Positions 17,494-25,755 of a stretch of 64,000 bases of DNA are shown here, piece after piece. Source of the stretch: Tepidamorphus sp. (GTDB lineage Bacteria; Pseudomonadota; Alphaproteobacteria; Rhizobiales; Tepidamorphaceae); the NCBI GenBank assembly GCA_028280885.1, contig JANQKY010000096.1, positions 1-64,000 on the forward strand. The letters run 5' to 3'. Position 1 is the first letter of the stretch. Each line of letters starts with the position of its first letter. The position numbers were made by a program, and so were the translations under genes. The notes beneath the pieces were generated by a model. That model searched no databases and was not told the origin of the DNA. It saw nothing but the letters and a program-made list of their open reading frames with translations.

Positions 17494-18450
17494 TTACTTG
17501 CGCTTGATCAGTGCCTCCGCGCTCGCCGCGATACCATCGGGCGCCATGCCGAATTCGTCGAGCAGGAAATTCGCCGATCCCGTCGGCGCGAAGATGCCCG
17601 GCACGCCGAGCCGCTTCATCGGCACGGGCGCCTCGTCGACCACCACCTCGGCGACCGCGCTGCCGAGCCCGCCGAAGATCGTGTGCTCCTCGCAGGTCAG
17701 GATCGCGCCGGTCTTGTTGGCGGCCTCAACGATCGCGTCTTTGTCGATCGGCCTAACGGTCGCCATGTTGAGCACCCGGGCCGAAACGCCGCGCTCGGCG
17801 AGCAGGGCGGCCGCGGCCATGGCGCGGTGGGTGAGGGTGCCGTTGGCGATGATGGTTACGTCATCGCCGTCGCGCAGCCGGTCGGCCTTGCCCATTTCGA
17901 AGACGTGATCCTCGGGCAAGAGGTCGGGCACGCCAACGCGGCTCAGGCGCAGGAAGCACGGACCGTCATAGGACTTCGCCCAGGCAACGGCGCCGGCCGT
18001 CTCGATGCGGTCGGCCGGCGCGATCACCGGCACGTTCGGCAGGGCCCGGATCCAGGCGAAATCCTCGATCGAATGGTGGGTCGCGCCAAGCTCGCCATAG
18101 GCCATGCCGGAACTGATGCCGACCAGCTTCACATTGGTGTCGGAATAGGCGATGTCGGCCTTGATCTGTTCGAGCGCCCGGCCGGTCAGGAAGCAGGCGG
18201 CAGCGCAGACGAAGGGGATCTTGCCGCCGTTTGCCAGGCCCGCGCCGACGCCGACCATGTTCTGCTCGGCGATGCCGACATTGATCAGCCGGTCGGGAAA
18301 GCGGTCGCGGAAACCGGCAAGCTTCGAGGAGCCGACGGAATCGTTGCACACGGCGACGACGTCGCGGTCCTCGGCGCCGAGGCGTTCCAGCGTCGCGACG
18401 AAGGCGTCCCGGCAATCGTAAAGCGCTATGTTCGATGGGGCCGCGGTCAT
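17494..18450 (-). CDS. Transketolase, C-terminal subunit
   Basis: A 318-residue protein covering the pyrimidine-binding and C-terminal domains of transketolase. NVGIAEQNMVGVGAGLA carries the cofactor-activating glutamate, followed by GELGATHHSIEDFAWIRALP and a final domain with THRAMAAA and ILTCEEHTIFGG. It works with the separate N-terminal subunit encoded just upstream, whose stop overlaps this ATG by 4 bp. Split transketolases in sugar loci act on particular ketose phosphates, for example the apulose-4-phosphate transketolase AptAB. No apiose isomerase is present here. Confidence 0.9.
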   Translation of the reverse strand: MTAAPSNIALYDCRDAFVATLERLGAEDRDVVAVCNDSVGSSKLAGFRDRFPDRLINVGIAEQNMVGVGAGLANGGKIPFVCAAACFLTGRALEQIKADIAYSDTNVKLVGISSGMAYGELGATHHSIEDFAWIRALPNVPVIAPADRIETAGAVAWAKSYDGPCFLRLSRVGVPDLLPEDHVFEMGKADRLRDGDDVTIIANGTLTHRAMAAAALLAERGVSARVLNMATVRPIDKDAIVEAANKTGAILTCEEHTIFGGLGSAVAEVVVDEAPVPMKRLGVPGIFAPTGSANFLLDEFGMAPDGIAASAEALIKRK

Positions 18451-19265
18451 GATGCGGCCTCCTCGAGCTCGCGCATCGCCTGCTCATATTGTTCGGCGTT
18501 CGGGACCTTGTGATGCCAGATCACGTTGTCGCTCATGAAGGAGATGCCCTGTCCCTTGTTGGTATGGGCGATGACGCATTTCGGCCGGTCCGGAACGACC
18601 GCCTCGCGGTCCAGCGCCGAACAGATCGCCGCCATGTCGTGGCCGTCGATTTCCTGAACCGCCCAGCCGAAGGCCTCCAGCTTCGGCGCGAAGGGGGCGA
18701 GGCTGTTGGTGTCGGCCAGCCGCGCGCCCTGCTGGAGGCGGTTGTGGTCGATGATCAGCGTCAGGTTGTCGAGGCCGAACTGGGCCGCCGCCATGATCGC
18801 CTCCCAGTTCGAGCCTTCCTGCATCTCGCCGTCGCCGGTAATCACGAAGGTGCGCCAGTCGGCCTCATCGAGCCTGGCGGCCTTGGCCATGCCGACGGCG
18901 ACGGGCAGGCCGTGGCCGAGCGGGCCGGTATTGGTCTCGACGCCGGGAACCTTGGTGCGGTTGGGATGGCCGTTCAGGCGGCTCATCGGCTTCAGGAAGG
19001 TGGAGATCTCCTCCTTCGGGATGAAGCCCTTCTCGGCGAGCACGACGTAGAGCGCGTTGGCCGTGTGGCCCTTCGAGAGGACCAGCCGGTCGCGGTTCGG
19101 ATCGAGCGGGTTGTCCGGATCGACCGACAGGACGTGGAAATACAGGGCGGTCAGAAGGTCGATGACCGACATCTCGCCGCCGACATGGCCGGCGCCGGCC
19201 TCGAACACGGCCTGTAGGTCACGGCGTCTGATCCGGTTGGCGAGCCGTTCCAGCTCAGCGGTCAT
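18447..19265 (-). CDS. Transketolase, N-terminal subunit
   Basis: A 272-residue thiamine-diphosphate-binding half of a split transketolase. It has HVGGEMSVIDLLTALYFHVL, the DRLVLSKGHTANALY segment, GPLGHGLPVAVGMAKAARL and the ThDP/metal motif GDGEMQEGSNWEA ending with IDHNRLQ. It is the first gene of the minus-strand operon (transketolase N, transketolase C, kinase, SorC regulator, SDR). Its ATG at 19265 faces the importer operon across the AT-rich divergent promoter. Two-subunit transketolase transfers a two-carbon ketol unit in the cytoplasm. Confidence 0.9.
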   Translation of the reverse strand: MTAELERLANRIRRRDLQAVFEAGAGHVGGEMSVIDLLTALYFHVLSVDPDNPLDPNRDRLVLSKGHTANALYVVLAEKGFIPKEEISTFLKPMSRLNGHPNRTKVPGVETNTGPLGHGLPVAVGMAKAARLDEADWRTFVITGDGEMQEGSNWEAIMAAAQFGLDNLTLIIDHNRLQQGARLADTNSLAPFAPKLEAFGWAVQEIDGHDMAAICSALDREAVVPDRPKCVIAHTNKGQGISFMSDNVIWHHKVPNAEQYEQAMRELEEAAS

Positions 19266-19454
19266 TCCTTGCGCTCCTGAATAAATATTCTCATATAATT
19301 ATTCATGCGCAATCGAACCTTGTCAAGAACAGGTAACGCTTGACGCATCCTGGCCCGACACTCTATCGTATTTCTTATCATGTGTGAATAATTATGCGAT
19401 GGGAGGGCGGTTTGTCGGCCATGTCGACCGATCCGATCGACGGGTGGGACGCGG
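19266..19454. promoter_or_regulatory. Divergent promoter with paired AT-rich operators
   Basis: The 189-bp spacer between the catabolic operon and the importer operon holds ATAATTATTCA at 19295-19305 and its inverted copy TGAATAATTAT at 19385-19395, 90 bp start to start. A palindrome GAATA-AA-TATTC lies at 19279-19290. These AT-rich sites stand out strongly in GC-rich DNA and are the best candidates for the SorC regulator. One site sits next to each operon, consistent with coordinated control, possibly by looping. Confidence 0.65.
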
Positions 19455-20405
19455 ATGCGCTCGCTCGTTGAGATGTTTTCGCTGAAAGGGGCGACGGGGC
19501 CGCTGATCGGCCTCGTGCTGCTGTGCCTGTTCCTCACCTTCGCCACCGATTCGTTCTTTTCGATCCGCAACTTCCTGAACATTCTCGACCAGATCACCGT
19601 GCTCGGCATCATGGCGGTCGGCATGACCTTCGTCATCCTGATCGGCGGCATCGACCTGTCGGTCGGCTCGGTGATGGCGCTGGCGATGATGGTGCTCGGC
19701 TATCTGAACGTCGAGGCCGGCATGTCGATGCCCGCCGCGATCCTGCTGGCGCTGGTCGCAGCCGCCTTGACCGGCATCATCGCCGGCATCCTGATCACCG
19801 AATTCAACGTGCCCGCCTTCATCGCGACGCTTGCGATGATGTCGGTGGCGCGCGGTCTTGCCAACATGATCACCAACGGCTCGCAGGTGATCGGCTTCCC
19901 GCCCTGGTTCAACATGGCGGCGATCATCCGCTATGGCGGCTATCTGACGATGACGGTCGCGGTCATGCTGATCGTCTTCGCGCTGGCGCTGCTCTATCAG
20001 CGCTACCGCTATGGCGGGCGCACGCTCTATGCGATCGGCGGCAATCCGGAAGTCGCCCGGCTTGCCGGCATCAACGTCAAGCGCACCACGGTGCTGGTCT
20101 ACATGACGTGCAGCCTGCTCGCCGGCCTGGCGGGCATCCTGCTGGCGGCCCGGCTCGACGCGGTGCAGCCCAGTTCCGGCGTTGCCTACGAGCTCGACGC
20201 GATCGCCGCCGTCGTGATCGGCGGAACCAGCCTGTCGGGCGGCACCGGCGGCGTCGGCGGCACGATCATCGGCGTATTGATCATCGGCGTGCTCAGGAAC
20301 GGGCTCAACCTGCTCGGCGTCTCGCCGTTCCTGCAACAGGTGATCATCGGCCTCGTCATCGTGCTGGCGGTTGCCGCCGAAACGCTCAAGACGCGACGAA
20401 CATGA
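19455..20405 (+). CDS. Sugar ABC transporter permease, RbsC type
   Basis: A 316-residue inner-membrane permease of the ribose/xylose-type importer family. ILIGGIDLSVGSVMALAMM is the family-diagnostic segment, and the cytoplasmic loop YAIGGNPEVARLAGINV contacts the ATPase. About eight to ten hydrophobic helices are visible. The ATG at 19455 places the first helix at residue 15. It heads the plus-strand operon permease-binding protein-ATPase-SDR, divergent from the transketolase/kinase operon. Confidence 0.9.
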   Translation: MRSLVEMFSLKGATGPLIGLVLLCLFLTFATDSFFSIRNFLNILDQITVLGIMAVGMTFVILIGGIDLSVGSVMALAMMVLGYLNVEAGMSMPAAILLALVAAALTGIIAGILITEFNVPAFIATLAMMSVARGLANMITNGSQVIGFPPWFNMAAIIRYGGYLTMTVAVMLIVFALALLYQRYRYGGRTLYAIGGNPEVARLAGINVKRTTVLVYMTCSLLAGLAGILLAARLDAVQPSSGVAYELDAIAAVVIGGTSLSGGTGGVGGTIIGVLIIGVLRNGLNLLGVSPFLQQVIIGLVIVLAVAAETLKTRRT

Positions 20406-20423
20406 ACTGACGGAAAGCGAATT

Positions 20424-20477
20424 CCGGCGGCGGTGACGCGCCGCCGGTGGTTGGGGGAGGGCCCGGGCAACCGGGCC
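20424..20477 (+). terminator. Stem-loops between permease and binding-protein genes
   Basis: CCGGCGGCG (20424-20432) pairs with CGCCGCCGG (20439-20447), and a second GGCCCGGG...CCGGGCC hairpin follows at 20459-20477. They lie in the 127-bp gap before the binding-protein gene. There is no T-tract, so a role in message stability or differential expression is more likely than full termination. Confidence 0.55.
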
Positions 20478-20532
20478 TTCGAAAAGGTCCAGGTCAGACA
20501 ATGAAACCGACTGCAACAAGGAGAGGAAGTCC

Positions 20533-21468
20533 ATGAAAACGACACTCAGAGCACTGCTCGCCACCGCCGCGCTGGTGGCCGTAGCCGGATCGGCAGTGGC
20601 CGAGGAGGTCAAGAAGATCGGCCTCGCGGTGCCGAACCTGCAGGCCGACTTCTTCAACCAGATCAAGCTCGGCGTCGAGAACTATGCCGGCTCCAAGGGC
20701 ATCGAGGTGATCGTCGTCGATGCCAAGAACGACACGGCGACGCAGGTCAGCCAGGTCCAGGACCTGATGACCCAGGGCATCGACGCGTTCATCTATATCC
20801 CGGCCGGCGCGGCTGCCGCCGCGGTTCCCACCCGCCTTGCCCGGGCCGAGGGCATTCCGGTGATCAATGTCGACCGCACGCCGGAAGGCGAGCCGGGCGA
20901 TACCTTCATCGCCGGCGAGAGCGTCGAATCGGCCTATGCGGTCTGCGACCACATCATCCGGCTGCAGGGCGGTCAGGGCAAGATGGCGATCATCCACGGC
21001 CAGAAGGGCACGACGCCGGAGGTCGACCGCTTCAAGGGCTGCAAGCGCGCCATCGACGAGCATCCAGGCGTCGAACTGGTCGCCCAGCAGTGGAGCCAGC
21101 AATGGTCGCCGGACGAGGGCTTCTCGATTGCCCAGAACATGCTGCAGGCTCATCCCGACATCACCATCATCTTCGGCCAGGCCGACGGTCTGGCGATGGG
21201 GGCGGCCAAGGCTGTCGAGGTCGCGGGCATCGCCGACAAGGTGATCATCGGCGGCTATGACGGCGACGTGGCGGCGCTTGAATATCTCGCCGAGTGCAAG
21301 GGACCGTTCTGGGCAACGGCGACCCAGAGCACCCAGCGGATGGGCATCCTGGCGGTTGATTCCGCGCTTGCGGTCGCAGCCGGCGAAGAGGTGCCGGAGC
21401 GCCAGATCCCGGACGCGGTGCTGACGACCTGCGCCAACGCGCCCCGCTTCGTCGCCTCGCATCCGTAA
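20533..21468 (+). CDS. Sugar-binding periplasmic protein, RbsB family
   Basis: A 311-residue periplasmic binding protein with a Sec signal (MKTTLRALLATAALVAVAGS, cleavage near AVA-EE). The mature sequence KKIGLAVPNLQADFFNQIKLGVENYA, DAKNDTATQVSQVQDLMTQG and IPVINVDRTPEG is typical of the type-I sugar binders for ribose, xylose and related polyols. An AAGGAGAGG ribosome site precedes the start. It delivers the substrate to the flanking permease and ATPase. The ligand is probably the polyol or sugar used by this locus. Confidence 0.9.
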   Translation: MKTTLRALLATAALVAVAGSAVAEEVKKIGLAVPNLQADFFNQIKLGVENYAGSKGIEVIVVDAKNDTATQVSQVQDLMTQGIDAFIYIPAGAAAAAVPTRLARAEGIPVINVDRTPEGEPGDTFIAGESVESAYAVCDHIIRLQGGQGKMAIIHGQKGTTPEVDRFKGCKRAIDEHPGVELVAQQWSQQWSPDEGFSIAQNMLQAHPDITIIFGQADGLAMGAAKAVEVAGIADKVIIGGYDGDVAALEYLAECKGPFWATATQSTQRMGILAVDSALAVAAGEEVPERQIPDAVLTTCANAPRFVASHP

Positions 21469-21484
21469 TCGCGCCGAAAGCGTC

Positions 21485-22972
21485 ATGACCGCGGGGGACC
21501 CCATCCTGAGCCTGCGCGGGATCCGTAAATCCTACGGGCCCGCGGAGGTCCTGCACGGGGTCGATCTCGACATCCATGCAGGCGAGGTCGTGGCGCTGCT
21601 TGGCGAGAACGGTGCCGGGAAGTCGACGCTTTCCGGCATCATCGCCGGTTCGATCGATCCCAGTGCCGGTAAGATGACCTGGCAGGGCGCCCCTTACGCG
21701 CCCGCCAACCCGCGCGAGGCGATCGATCGCGGCGTCGGGCTCATTCATCAGGAACTCCGGCTGCTGCCGCATCTGTCGATCGCCGAAAACGTCTATGTCG
21801 GGCGCTATCCGACGAAATTCGGCTGTATCGACCGGGCGCGGATGGTAGCGGACGCCACCGAGCAGCTTGAGCGCCTCGGCCTGACGATCCCCGCGACCCG
21901 GCAGGTGCAGGGCCTGTCGACCGCCAATCAGCAGCTCATCGAGATCGCCAAGGCGCTGGCCCTGAACGCGAAGCTGCTGATCCTCGACGAGCCGACCGCG
22001 TCACTGGGGGGTGCGGAGGTCGAGCTTTTGTTCAGGCAGGTGGAGAAGCTGCGCGCCGAGGGCGTCGGCATCGTCTATATCTCGCACCGGCTCGAGGAAA
22101 TCCGTCGCATCGCCGACCGGATCGTCGTGCTGCGCGACGGCGAGAAGGTGCGCGAGTTCGAAAAGGGCGATGTCGAGGTCCGCGCCATCGTCGAGAGCAT
22201 GGTTGGCCGCAGCCTGGAGCGGATGTTTCCCGAAATGCCGGTTCCGCGCGACGATATCACGCTGTCGGTGGAAAACCTGTCATCGCCGCGCGGCGATTTC
22301 AACGATGTCAGCTTTGAGGTGCGCAAGGGCGAGATCTTCGGTATCGCTGGCCTCGTCGGCGCCGGCCGGACCGAACTCGTCCGCGCGATCACCGGAGCCG
22401 ATCCGATCGCATCCGGCCGCGTCCTGATGAACGGCGAGGAGATCACGCCGCGCCATCCGGCCGACGCGATCAGCCACGGCATCGCGCTGGTGCCGGAGGA
22501 CCGCAAGGACCAGGGCCTGATCCTGAAACACTCGATCGCCGAGAATATCGGCTATTGCAACAAGGAAGCGGTGACGCGGGGCGGCTTCATGCTCGCCGGC
22601 AGGCTGCGCGCCTTCACCGACCGCAATATCGAGCGCTTCGGGGTGAAGGGGCGCGGCGCGCAGAACGCCGACGAGATGTCCGGCGGCAACCAGCAGAAGG
22701 TGGTGCTGGCGAAATGGCTTGCCCGCGACCCTGAGGTCGTGGTGATGGACGAGCCGACACGCGGCATCGATGTCGGCGCGCGCTCGTCGATCTACGAGAT
22801 CATCCGCGATCTCGCCAGGGACGGCCGCAGCGTCGTCGTCGTCAGTTCCGACCTGGAAGAGGTGCTCGGCGTCTCGCACCGCATCCTCGTCATGGCGCAA
22901 GGGCGGCAGGCGGGTATTCTCGACCGGCGCGAGGCAAACGACGTCTCCGTCATGGAACTTGCGACGACCTGA
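21485..22972 (+). CDS. Sugar ABC transporter ATPase, RbsA type
   Basis: A 495-residue tandem ATPase. The first half has Walker A GENGAGKST, the segment LSTANQQLIEIAKALALNAK and Walker B LLILDEPTASLGG. The second has the degenerate GLVGAGRTE, the signature SGGNQQKVVLAKWLARDPE and VVMDEPTRGIDVGA. This two-domain form is characteristic of carbohydrate importers. It starts 16 bp after the binding-protein gene and is followed 13 bp later by the SDR gene. Confidence 0.92.
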   Translation: MTAGDPILSLRGIRKSYGPAEVLHGVDLDIHAGEVVALLGENGAGKSTLSGIIAGSIDPSAGKMTWQGAPYAPANPREAIDRGVGLIHQELRLLPHLSIAENVYVGRYPTKFGCIDRARMVADATEQLERLGLTIPATRQVQGLSTANQQLIEIAKALALNAKLLILDEPTASLGGAEVELLFRQVEKLRAEGVGIVYISHRLEEIRRIADRIVVLRDGEKVREFEKGDVEVRAIVESMVGRSLERMFPEMPVPRDDITLSVENLSSPRGDFNDVSFEVRKGEIFGIAGLVGAGRTELVRAITGADPIASGRVLMNGEEITPRHPADAISHGIALVPEDRKDQGLILKHSIAENIGYCNKEAVTRGGFMLAGRLRAFTDRNIERFGVKGRGAQNADEMSGGNQQKVVLAKWLARDPEVVVMDEPTRGIDVGARSSIYEIIRDLARDGRSVVVVSSDLEEVLGVSHRILVMAQGRQAGILDRREANDVSVMELATT

Positions 22973-22985
22973 AGGACAGGACTAA

Positions 22986-23774
22986 ATGACCGAAATCACG
23001 CTCGATGCCCCGAAACTGTTCGATCTTGGCGGCCGCACCGCGCTGGTGACGGGTGCCGGCAGCGGCATCGGCCAGCGCATCGCACTGGGCCTGGCGCAAT
23101 GCGGCGCCGACGTCGCCTGTCTCGACCGGCGCACCGATGGCGGGCTCGACGACACGCTCGGCCTGATTGGAACGACCGGCCGCAAGGCGATCGCGATCGC
23201 GGCCGACGTCACCTCCGGGCAGGCGCTCACCGACGCGGTTGCGCGCACCGAGGCCGAGCTCGGCCCGCTCGGCATCGCGGTGAACGCCGCCGGCATCGCC
23301 AACGCCAATCCGGCCGAGGCGATGGAGGAAGAGCAGTATCAGACGCTGATGGACATCAACATGAAGGGGGTGTTCCTGTCCTGCCAGGCCGAGGCGACCG
23401 TGATGCTGCGCCACGGCCGGGGCTCGATCATCAACATCGCCTCGATGTCCGGCGTCATCGTCAACAAGGGCCTCGAGCAGGTCCATTACAACGCCTCCAA
23501 GGCGGGCGTCATCCACATGTCGAAATCGATGGCGATGGAATGGGTCGGCCGGGGCGTCCGCGTCAATTCGATCAGCCCGGGCTATACCGCGACGCCGATG
23601 AACACGCGGCCGGAGATGGTCCACCAGACCAAGGAGTTCGAGGCGCAGACGCCGATGGGCCGGATGGCGTCGGTCGACGAGATGGTCGGTCCGGCGATCT
23701 TCCTGGCAAGTGATGCCTCGTCCTACTGCACCGGCGTCGACCTGCTCGTCGACGGCGGCTTCTGCTGCTGGTAG
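22986..23774 (+). CDS. SDR oxidoreductase (sugar/polyol dehydrogenase-like)
   Basis: A 262-residue short-chain dehydrogenase with TGAGSGIG near residue 20, the acidic cofactor-selecting CLDRR (favouring NAD), NAAGIAN, IASMSG and the HYNASKAG catalytic Tyr/Lys pair, ending DLLVDGGFCCW. It is the last gene of the importer operon and is distinct from the SDR at 14163, so the locus can carry out two dehydrogenations, for example on a polyol and an epimer. An AAGGACAGG-like ribosome site precedes the ATG. Confidence 0.87.
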   Translation: MTEITLDAPKLFDLGGRTALVTGAGSGIGQRIALGLAQCGADVACLDRRTDGGLDDTLGLIGTTGRKAIAIAADVTSGQALTDAVARTEAELGPLGIAVNAAGIANANPAEAMEEEQYQTLMDINMKGVFLSCQAEATVMLRHGRGSIINIASMSGVIVNKGLEQVHYNASKAGVIHMSKSMAMEWVGRGVRVNSISPGYTATPMNTRPEMVHQTKEFEAQTPMGRMASVDEMVGPAIFLASDASSYCTGVDLLVDGGFCCW

Positions 23775-24585
23775 GGGGCTGGCCCCCGCCTCCGGACCGC
23801 GCCTGTCGGCAATGGCCGGGAGGGAAGTGTTGCTGTCCGGCTAAGCGTGGAGGGGGCTTTGGTTTTCAGCTTGGCCACCCGCTCGGATGTCATCTCCGAC
23901 TTGGTCGGGCAACGGCAGGGATGAGCGTTTGGACCACCGCTTCTCCCGCGTCATCCCGGAGATCTGGCACGACGAGCGGCCGTGCCACGGGCCCTCACCC
24001 CGGCCCTACGGGCCGACCCTCTCCCGCCAAGGGGGGAGAGGGTGCGAGTGTATGTGAAAGGCCGTGCGGCGGACGCTACCGTCGGCGGACAGAAAACGCC
24101 GATGCCGCAAATGATGTGGGTGCCAACGTGCCCGGGCCATCCAGCGCGCTCTCACCCTCTCCCCCTTGGCGGGAGAGGGTCGGCCCGCAGGGCCGGGTGA
24201 GGGCGCCGCGGCCGGGCAAGGAATCCCGCGCGCAGATGTGTCCCACGCCCTGGCAATAACAGACCTGAGCTCCACCAAACCGGACAGCAGTGGGACAAGC
24301 CCGACAATGACACTGAGGGCAAGTGGCGGGCGATACCAAGACACCGCTTCCATCGAGGAAAACAGAATTGATGACGACCGAGAGGGTGGCCAGGCTGAAA
24401 ACAAAAAGCTCCCGCGACCGCTGAACCGGACAGCAGTGGGGGGAAGCGGACCGTCGGGGCTGATACCTGCCTGATGGCATTTGCCGCCGGCGCGCGGACG
24501 CCGTAGGCTGGCCGATGTGAGAGACGGGCGATGACCGGAGTATACCGCGCCGGCTCACCTGTGACCTGGGCCGAAGACCGACGAA
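23775..24585. other. Intergenic repeat island
   Basis: No credible gene is visible in these 811 bp. The segment 23836-23910 contains the TGCTGTCCGGCTAAGCG and GGGGCTTTGGTTTTC motifs that recur at 58790-58830. A long composite repeat follows at 23950-24206. From 24261 to 24440 there are ACCGGACAGCAGTGGG motifs (twice), a GACAAGCCCGACAATGACA motif and a CCGCTTCCATCGAGGAAAAC motif, each found again elsewhere in the window. The promoter of the acylphosphatase-like gene should lie near 24480-24580. Confidence 0.7.
23950..24206 (+). repeat. Long composite repeat, copy 1 (about 255 bp)
   Basis: It starts with CGTCATCCCGGAGATC and a GTGCCACGGGCCCTCACC segment. An inverted CCCTCTCCCGCC hairpin end follows, then a centre of about 110 bp that includes GTGCGAGTG, GCCGTGCGGCGGA, GGACAGAAAAC and CCATCCAGCGCGCTC, then the mirror-image end CCCTTGGCGGGAGAGGG...GGGCCGGGTGAGGGC. 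Copies 2 (inverted, 45436-45692) and 3 (58933-59187) share the same centre. Confidence 0.85.
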
Positions 24586-24861
24586 ATGACCGCACAGAAG
24601 CTGATCTTCACCGGCGATGTGTCCGCGCCCGACTATCCCGACTGGATCGTCCATCGCGCCCGCCGCCTCGGATTGCGCGGCTGGGTGCGGGCCGGGACCG
24701 GCGACCGGGTCGAGGTGCTGGTCGCCGGGACGCCCGACCTGATCGACGCGATGGAGGTCGGCTGCAGCCTCGGGCCGATGAGCGTTCTGGTCGATCGCGT
24801 CCTGCGCGAGGATGCCCCCGACGTCACCGTGCCGAACGGCTTTGCTGTTCTCGGTGGATAA
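24586..24861 (+). CDS. Acylphosphatase-like protein lacking catalytic residues
   Basis: A 91-residue protein that aligns without gaps to the acylphosphatase fold from the first strand (KLIFTG) through ARRLGLRGWVR and VEVLVAG to the last strand. The phosphate-binding loop, normally GRVQGVGFR, reads GDVSAPDYP, so the catalytic arginine is a proline. The catalytic asparagine after GWVR is alanine. It is therefore unlikely to hydrolyse acyl phosphates and may be a binding or structural relative. It lies 135 bp upstream of the Rieske-protein gene on the same strand. Confidence 0.8.
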   Translation: MTAQKLIFTGDVSAPDYPDWIVHRARRLGLRGWVRAGTGDRVEVLVAGTPDLIDAMEVGCSLGPMSVLVDRVLREDAPDVTVPNGFAVLGG

Positions 24862-24996
24862 GGGCGCGATTTCCCGAGTGTGCGGGCAAACCCGTATTGC
24901 ACAGCGTTTCGCCTTGCTTCAATTTAAGGCAGGTTTGCGTTTGGAAAGGGATCCGGATGCTTGGGGGTGGCAGCCGGAGCGGACCTTGGGGGAGAT

Positions 24997-25755
24997 ATGA
25001 GCAAGTGGGTGCCGGTCGCGCTTGCCGACGGGCTGAAGCCCGGCGGGGTGATGCGCGCCGTTGTCGGGGATCAGGATCTGGTCGTCTGGCGCACGACCGC
25101 GGGCGCGGTGAACGCCTGGAACAACCGCTGTCCGCATCGCGGCATGCGGCTGTCCTTCGGCTTCGTGCGCGGCGACCGGCTCGCCTGCCTCTATCACGGC
25201 TGGCAGTTTGGCGCCGATTCCGTGTGCCGCTACATTCCGGCCCATCCCGATCTGGAGCCGCCGGCGACGATCACCGCGACGGTCTATGGCGCGCGCGAGC
25301 GTGGCGGGTTGATCTGGGTCAGCCTGTCGGGCGAGGGTGAGCCGGACATGCCCGATATCGCGGTGCATCCGGTCCGCAGCCTTGCCGTCGATGTCGCCCC
25401 CGGCGACCTGCTTGCCGCGCTGCGGGGTGCCTGCTTTCCCGTAAGCGAGACCTGGCAGGCGGGCAGCGGGACCTTTTCCCACGAAGATCTCGGCGAGGCG
25501 GTGGTGGCGATCGACGGCGTCGATGGCGATGCCCGGTGCAGGCTCGTCGCGGCGGTTCAGCCGCTGCCCGATGGCCGTGCTATGCTGCACCTGCTTGTCG
25601 ATGAAGGGCCCGATGATGGTCCCCATGATGGTCCTGCGGCGGCGCTCAAGCTGCGCTTGTCGGACTGGGCCGAGCGGCTGCGCTGGTTTCTGGAAAACCC
25701 GCAGGCGACATCCGCGTCCTGGACGCCGGTCTTGGTGGAGGAACGAGCCGCATGA
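24997..25755 (+). CDS. Rieske [2Fe-2S] protein with vestigial oxygenase C-terminus
   Basis: A 252-residue protein. The Rieske cluster ligands are complete: C45-P-H47-R-G and C64-L-Y-H67-GW, as in ring-hydroxylating oxygenase alpha subunits. After about residue 110 it should enter the catalytic domain, but the remainder is short and has no Asp/His iron-binding segment. It therefore probably acts as an electron carrier rather than an oxygenase. The ATG at 24997 has a GGGGGAG ribosome site, and the 12-residue upstream extension is not convincing. Its stop overlaps the ATG of the Rieske-less oxygenase by 4 bp, implying equimolar partners. Confidence 0.85.
   Translation: MSKWVPVALADGLKPGGVMRAVVGDQDLVVWRTTAGAVNAWNNRCPHRGMRLSFGFVRGDRLACLYHGWQFGADSVCRYIPAHPDLEPPATITATVYGARERGGLIWVSLSGEGEPDMPDIAVHPVRSLAVDVAPGDLLAALRGACFPVSETWQAGSGTFSHEDLGEAVVAIDGVDGDARCRLVAAVQPLPDGRAMLHLLVDEGPDDGPHDGPAAALKLRLSDWAERLRWFLENPQATSASWTPVLVEERAA

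Noticed and set aside
15791..17908. Open frame of 705 codons opposite the SorC regulator, kinase and transketolase genes
   Set aside because: It covers three confidently identified minus-strand genes. Its composition (Asp/Arg/Ala/Gly) is typical of antisense third-position bias.
17494..19265. Split transketolase as a frameshifted single gene
   Set aside because: The two halves have proper start and stop signals with a 4-bp ATGA overlap and break at the natural domain boundary, as in known two-subunit transketolases.
19421..19471. 16-codon ORF overlapping the start of the sugar permease gene
   Set aside because: It could be a leader peptide, but there is no close ribosome site and no regulatory codon pattern, so it is not supported as a gene.
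23950..24206. CRISPR array hypothesis for the clustered repeats
   Set aside because: Repeats are palindromic, of several families and mixed orientation, without regularly spaced unique spacers, and no cas genes are present.
23921..24259. Small ORFs of 60-190 codons in the repeat islands at 7.5, 24, 45, 48.7 and 59 kb
   Set aside because: They consist of the interspersed palindromic repeats and recur wherever the repeats recur. None has a ribosome site or domain signal.
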